From positions 3,935,001 to 3,999,000 of the forward strand of contig NC_089446.1 of NCBI RefSeq assembly GCF_026210795.1: DNA of 64,000 nt, read 5' to 3'. Positions 59,364-64,000 of the stretch are shown in pieces (positions within the stretch are counted from its first letter, which is position 1; every line of letters starts with the position of its first letter). This DNA is from Rhizophagus irregularis. Taxonomy: Eukaryota; Glomeromycota; Glomeromycetes; Glomerales; Glomeraceae. The position numbers were made by a program, and so were the translations under genes. The notes beneath the pieces are model-generated. The model had not been told where the DNA came from, did no database searches, and was given only the letters and a program-made list of their open reading frames with translations.

Positions 59364-60139
59364 AATACTTATATATTTAAAATAAGAAGTTTAAAGAATA
59401 ACTGATAAAAAAAAAACCAATAATTCAAAATAATAATATTACAGATATTATGAATTAAAAATTACTTTAAGAATATATAGATCTTGGAATAAAGCTAACA
59501 TTAATTCTCAATCTTTACTTTCTCAATAAGAATAATTACTTTTTTTTAAAAATAGAAAACTTAAAGTGATTACAACTTATAGCCTTTCCAATTATTTTTA
59601 AGTTGAAGATGGGATTGATCAAAGAAAAATAATTTTATTCTAGTATAAAATCTAGTCTCACTTATATAAAATAGTTTTTGCCAATTCCAATTTATGAACA
59701 AAAACAAATTTGGAATCAAATATTTCAAAATATAAATGTTAACCATCCAAACTTCGTCTCGACTAAAAAACAATGCAGAAATAAGTAAAATTCACTAAAG
59801 TCAGAATTTGAAAATTTAAAAAGAATACTATATATTTAAAAATAAGAAATCTAAAGAATAACTGATAAAAAAAAAATAATAATTCAAAATAATAATGGAT
59901 ATTATGAATTAAAAATTACTTTAAGAATGTATAGACCTTGGAATAAAGCTAACATTAATCCTCAATCTTTACTTTCTCAATAAAAATAATTATTTTTTCT
60001 AAAAATAGGAAACTTGGAGTGATTACAGCTTACAGTCTTTCTAATTATTTTCAAATTAAAGATGGGATTGATCAAAGGAAAATAATTTTATTCTAGCATA
60101 AAATCTAGCTTCACTTATATAAAATGGTTTTTGCCAACT
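59364..60139. repeat. Direct repeat pair of about 320 bp
   Basis: 59364-59686 and 59823-60139 are clearly similar along their full length (shared blocks such as TAAAGAATAACTGATAAAAA, TGGAATAAAGCTAACATTAA and GATGGGATTGATCAAAG), differing by scattered substitutions and small indels. They are about 459 bp apart start to start. Neither copy holds an intact frame. They could be degenerate retroelement sequence or a segmental tandem duplication; the 136-bp interval is too short for LTRs with an internal region. Confidence 0.8.
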
Positions 60140-60323
60140 CTTAACTAGTATAATCAATAGAATTAGAAATGAATTTAAGTATTAATGAATGATAACAAAT
60201 TTTTGAGAAATGCAAATAGAACCTTTAGTAATCTGCCAGTTATGGTTACTATAATGTTAATAATACACATTAAATATCTATTAAAACTCTTTTATTTTAG
60301 ATATGAGAGGTACTAATTACTAA

Positions 60324-60428
60324 AGGTGCAAAACATGCAAAAGGTGCAGAAGGTGTAGAAAGTGCAAAAAGTGCAAAAGGCTTAAAAAAAGTAAACGTGT
60401 TTTAGATCGTTCTGCTACATATTATTAA
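60324..60428 (+). other. Cys/Lys/Arg-rich short frame made of 9-bp repeats
   Basis: After an in-frame TAA the sequence encodes RCKTCKRCRRCRKCKKCKRL, with six cysteines at every third residue, then KKSKRVLDRSATYY and a stop. The DNA is a degenerate minisatellite of the form AARGTGCAR, so the pattern may come from slippage and not selection. It lies directly upstream of the integrase relic. Confidence 0.4.
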
Positions 60429-60449
60429 TAGCCAAACTATTTAGAAGGA

Positions 60450-60757
60450 ATGAAAGATAAATATTTAGCAAGATTATTACAAATAGTAATGAAATACATT
60501 ATAAAATAAGATTTTACTGTAAAATCAAAAATGTATTTCATGAATGAATTTTTGAATTCATTATATATTTGTTTTGGCATTAAATACCAATTATTAACTG
60601 CTTATAGATTACAGACCAATAGATTAACAGAATATTTTAATTGAATATTATATGAAATTTTGGTTAAATATTTAGTGAAAGATTAATTGAATTGGAATTT
60701 ATATTTACCATCTACTTTATTTGCATATAGGATGGTACTTGTTATAATATTGAAATC
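60450..60757 (+). mobile_element. Decayed Ty3/gypsy-type integrase fragment
   Basis: One frame with three in-frame stops reads YFMNEFLNSLYICFGIKYQL, then LTAYRLQTNRLTEYFN, stop, ILYEILVKYLVKD, stop, LNWNLYLPSTLFAYRM. The order G-I-K..T-A-Y..Q-T-N-x-x-x-E..N, then NW...LP...FAYR is the typical C-terminal half of the retroviral-type integrase core in Ty3/gypsy elements. The catalytic N-terminal half is not recognisable. This is an old, inactive copy. Confidence 0.75.
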
Positions 60758-62656
60758 TAGAGAGAAAATTTTTTTGATATTAGCAAAAAATGTATCATCA
60801 AGAACAAAATGCTAGTACTGTTATAGAAAATATTTCTGGTGTTTTCTGAAGAGATATAAAAAATGAAAGTAACTTTACTCACAATCAGAAGTATCTTAAT
60901 TCAAAAGGAATAGTTAAGCAAATTTCTTGGACTAACATATATTAATTGAAATTATTAGCAATTCATATAAATTAATTCATTATAAATAGTTCAGATTAGC
61001 GTCAAAATACATGATTGAAATAATTGAACAATTAGAAAAATGATACAGAAATGATATATTAGTATTTTAATTAAACTATTAACATGTTTAATTGAATACA
61101 CAAATACTTGTAATTTACTTATAAATATAAAAAAGTTGGAAATAAAGATTTATCAATAAAATCATCTACTACATATATCAAAGTATATATATATGTAAAA
61201 TTTAATTAAATTTATTTTTATTTATTATATTTTGTATAAAACTTAACAAGGGATGATTTAAGTTAAAAGATATAGAATAAAAGCTGGTAAAAAATTATTG
61301 ACAAAATTTTGCTTTAAAAATATTTAATAGTCAATTACACTACTGAGCAGTATAGAGAAAAATTTCAAAATTAAATCAGAGATCATATGGTAAAAAAATT
61401 ACAGAAATGTTGGATATATTTATGAAAGACTGCAAAAAGCAGTTAATATATTAGAATTTTATTTAGTGAATGGTTAACAGAAGATGAAAGGTATGGTTAA
61501 ATAATTGGAATATCAAGAAATAGTGGTTTTTACTTTCAATGCTGCTAATATACATTGGCCAAAGCTTTATAAACTTATACTATATAGTGAAAACCTGTTA
61601 TTAACTACATTTTTATTGACACTGACAGTAAAGATGAAATAAATGAATTTGAAATTAATTCATATAATAATTATTACATATATATTTCTTTTTAATAATT
61701 ATTAAAAAATATATTCATTAATTTATGATTTTATTTAATTTCTATATTATATACAAATGATTTATAGGATAAATAGGGGTAATTTATTTATTTTTTCTAT
61801 AATTTGATTTCCTTTTTTCATTATTTTTTATTTGATTTATTATTATTAGGTTTTGATTTTCTATATCTTTGATTTTTTTTTATTCAGTTTATTTCTTTTG
61901 AATCTAATCTTCTTTTTTTTACATTTTACTTTTAAAATTTATTTATTTTATTTGATTCTGTTTTTTATTTTCATTATATATATAATATTTAAAATAGGTT
62001 TTAGTTCATATAACTTTGCCTTTAAATAAGGAACGCTATTTCCTTTAAATATAATATAATAAAAAAAAAAATTATATACAATATATTGTAAGAAATGTAA
62101 TATAATTATAAAGGCAAAAAGATAACATATGTTTTTTAAACAAATTTACAAAATGTCATTACAAAGAATAATAAATAGAATGTTATCTACCAGAATTAAT
62201 ATTGGTAACAAATAAACATAATAAAGTTAAAAGTTTTTTTTGCTATCCAATATAGTGTGATTTTTTTTTTACTAAGCAATCTGTTATGCATTTCAAGTAA
62301 GGGTAATGATATTGTTCCAAATTCTTATACTGTATTCTTTTCACATTTAAGAAACTGAACTTTACAGAGAAAATTCATCATGAATGTGGCCTAAAAATGT
62401 TTAAAAAAAAAATGTAGCAGATTTTTGATTGAAATACATGCTAATGACATATAATATTATGGTAATCATTATAGTATTAATATTCAGTTTTGCTTACAAT
62501 GATTTCTTTACTGATTCAGTTAATCATTTTTTATTGACTAAAATTACATTTTTTGTAAAATTCCTTGCCTTATAATATGGAATATATACATATATATATG
62601 TGTAAAATATAAATGGAATAAAAATAAAAATTAAAAATGAAATAATCTAAATTTTT
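60758..62656. other. Decayed AT-rich region downstream of the integrase relic
   Basis: No intact frame. T-rich and TTTATT-rich stretches dominate 61660-62000. A coding-like scrap near 61390-61480 (reading MLDIFMKDCKKQL in one frame) cannot be assigned. Confidence 0.45.
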
Positions 62657-64000
62657 CTAATCTTCTTTTTCATCATAAATTTTAATTCTAAATTTAATAA
62701 GTTTCATTTCAACATATTTTTCAATTAATTTCATAGTTTCTACATTTACTTCCAAACAAATACTTTTAATAATAACTAAAGAAAGTGATCTTCGTGGCAT
62801 ATGAATTTTCCAATTTATAAAAAATTCTTCCAACTCATCAGGATGTATTTGATCGAAAATATAATAAATTTTTAATTCAGAAAAATTTTTTGGTGTATTT
62901 TTTGCCAAAACTTCCAAAAATCTTTTTTTATCAATATAATTACACCAAATATTAATACTTTCTAAATATTGACAACTTTTTAAAATTATTCCTAATGTAT
63001 CTAATCCAACATTTATAAACATAACAAATAAAATTTTAAGATTTGAACAAAATTCTGCAATAGCTAAATTTAATGATCTATCATATTCTCCAGTATATAA
63101 TTCATCCAAATTCTTTCCATTAATTTCCAAAAATTTAATTAACATATCAACTTTTGGTATCATATATAAAAATTTTAAAACTTTTAATCGTGGAAATTTA
63201 ATATATTGTAATTGATCAAAATCATTAAGTCCATCATCATATTCATATGATAATATAAGTTCTTGTAAATTAATGAAACAAGATATAAATGATAATGGTA
63301 TACAATATTCTATTATTTTTAATCTAGTTAATGTTAAAGAAAAATTAGATAATGAGGAAGTTATTATTTCCATACCAGAAGTTCTATTTAATAAAGATAT
63401 ATAAGAATATATTAACGTTACATTTTTTAAATTATGTTGTAAAGAAATTAAATCTTTTAATCCGTTTGAAATAAAATCACCAAATTCTACAGTTAAAGAT
63501 TGTATATTATGACATATTGGTGATAATTCTGAATATTTGTCTGTTGAACAACAACTTAATTCTGTAAGATTCATTAAACAATCTTTTGCTCCAGGAAAAT
63601 TAATTAATTTAACATTCATAGGACATTTTGAATAATCCAAAGATTTTAAGGATGAAATTTGACTCATTAAAACCTTTAATATTTCTTGTAATATTAATTC
63701 CTTATCAGAGTTCAAGTTTTGTAAAAAAGCATTTTGAATCATTTGATCAATTTTATTAATTGAGAGAATTTTACAATATGATGCGTAATTAAATAGTGGA
63801 GGTTTCCAAGTTGAAGTTTTAAAAAAGATTCCATTCTTATATAAAAGATCTTTTGATTCATTAGGAAGACATGCGATTATAGGTGATAATAATGATAGTA
63901 CAACCCTTGGACACGGAGTAGAAGAACAAAAGACATCCTTCCATAAAATTCTAACTGCAATTTCACACCAAAGTCGATTAACTAATAAACATGAATATAA
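62657..64000 (-). CDS. F-box / leucine-rich protein, 5' end cut by the window edge
   Basis: The minus frame is open without stops from the window edge at 64000 to the stop at 62657 (447 residues visible). The first visible residues, LYSCLLVNRLWCEIAVRILW, are the second half of the F-box, so only about 25 N-terminal residues are missing. The rest follows the other copies (KPPLFNYASYCKILSIN, CHNIQSLTVEFGD, KNLDELYTGEYD), with deletions in the central part (for example a shorter SCCSTDKYSELSP block). It is more diverged than the three tandem copies and lies about 11 kb from them. Confidence 0.88.
   Translation of the reverse strand, partial: LYSCLLVNRLWCEIAVRILWKDVFCSSTPCPRVVLSLLSPIIACLPNESKDLLYKNGIFFKTSTWKPPLFNYASYCKILSINKIDQMIQNAFLQNLNSDKELILQEILKVLMSQISSLKSLDYSKCPMNVKLINFPGAKDCLMNLTELSCCSTDKYSELSPICHNIQSLTVEFGDFISNGLKDLISLQHNLKNVTLIYSYISLLNRTSGMEIITSSLSNFSLTLTRLKIIEYCIPLSFISCFINLQELILSYEYDDGLNDFDQLQYIKFPRLKVLKFLYMIPKVDMLIKFLEINGKNLDELYTGEYDRSLNLAIAEFCSNLKILFVMFINVGLDTLGIILKSCQYLESINIWCNYIDKKRFLEVLAKNTPKNFSELKIYYIFDQIHPDELEEFFINWKIHMPRRSLSLVIIKSICLEVNVETMKLIEKYVEMKLIKFRIKIYDEKED

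Noticed and set aside
59570-59773. 67-residue minus-strand frame
   Set aside because: Falls in one copy of the 320-bp repeat; the equivalent frame in the other copy is full of stops.

Overview
The window looks like nuclear DNA of a fungus, most likely an arbuscular mycorrhizal fungus (Glomeromycotina, Rhizophagus-like). This is inference from content: very AT-rich intergenic DNA, short GT-AG introns (about 65-110 nt), tandem F-box/leucine-rich genes, a TKL-type kinase with the Cys-rich plus 'WTSGN..ID..IQ' preamble I associate with these fungi, and many decayed gene and transposon fragments. No rRNA, convincing tRNA, CRISPR array or bacterial-style operon was seen.

Layout. 1-2024: AT-rich DNA with a CCGGAT inverted repeat. 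2025-9236 (+): five-exon kinesin of about 2298 aa with a very long coiled-coil tail and a degenerate switch I. 9237-19275: gene-poor DNA holding two small paralogous genes (10441-10626 minus; 13550-13777 plus), weak small spliced candidates, a 110-bp tandem array and several inverted-repeat elements. 19276-25381 (+): two-exon, about 2010-aa protein with a Gly-rich N-terminus, three copies of a beta-rich module, a unique C-terminal part and an 18-aa tandem repeat tail. 25382-32243: a graveyard of broken coding fragments, including an internally deleted copy of the 2010-aa gene at about 31440-31800. 32244-34207 (-): seven-exon cytochrome P450 (503 aa). 36555-37831 (+): five-exon, about 310-aa protein with seven predicted membrane segments. 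40954-43427 (+): protein kinase (about 695 aa in the preferred model). 46010-51520 (-): three tandem F-box genes, a fourth decayed copy at about 52110-52470, and a fifth running off the right edge (62657-64000). 55621-56958 (+): C2H2 zinc-finger protein. 57639-58086: a 448-bp TA-flanked element with terminal inverted repeats. 59364-60757: a ~320-bp direct repeat pair followed by a decayed Ty3/gypsy-type integrase.

The genes do not form a pathway. The recognisable functions are cytoskeletal transport (kinesin), oxidation (P450), putative sensing (7TM, kinase), ubiquitin-ligase targeting (F-box) and transcription (zinc finger). The more unusual content is the modular 2010-aa protein with its decayed relative, the small FNGSxF protein pair, the kinesin switch I change, and several short repeat families.
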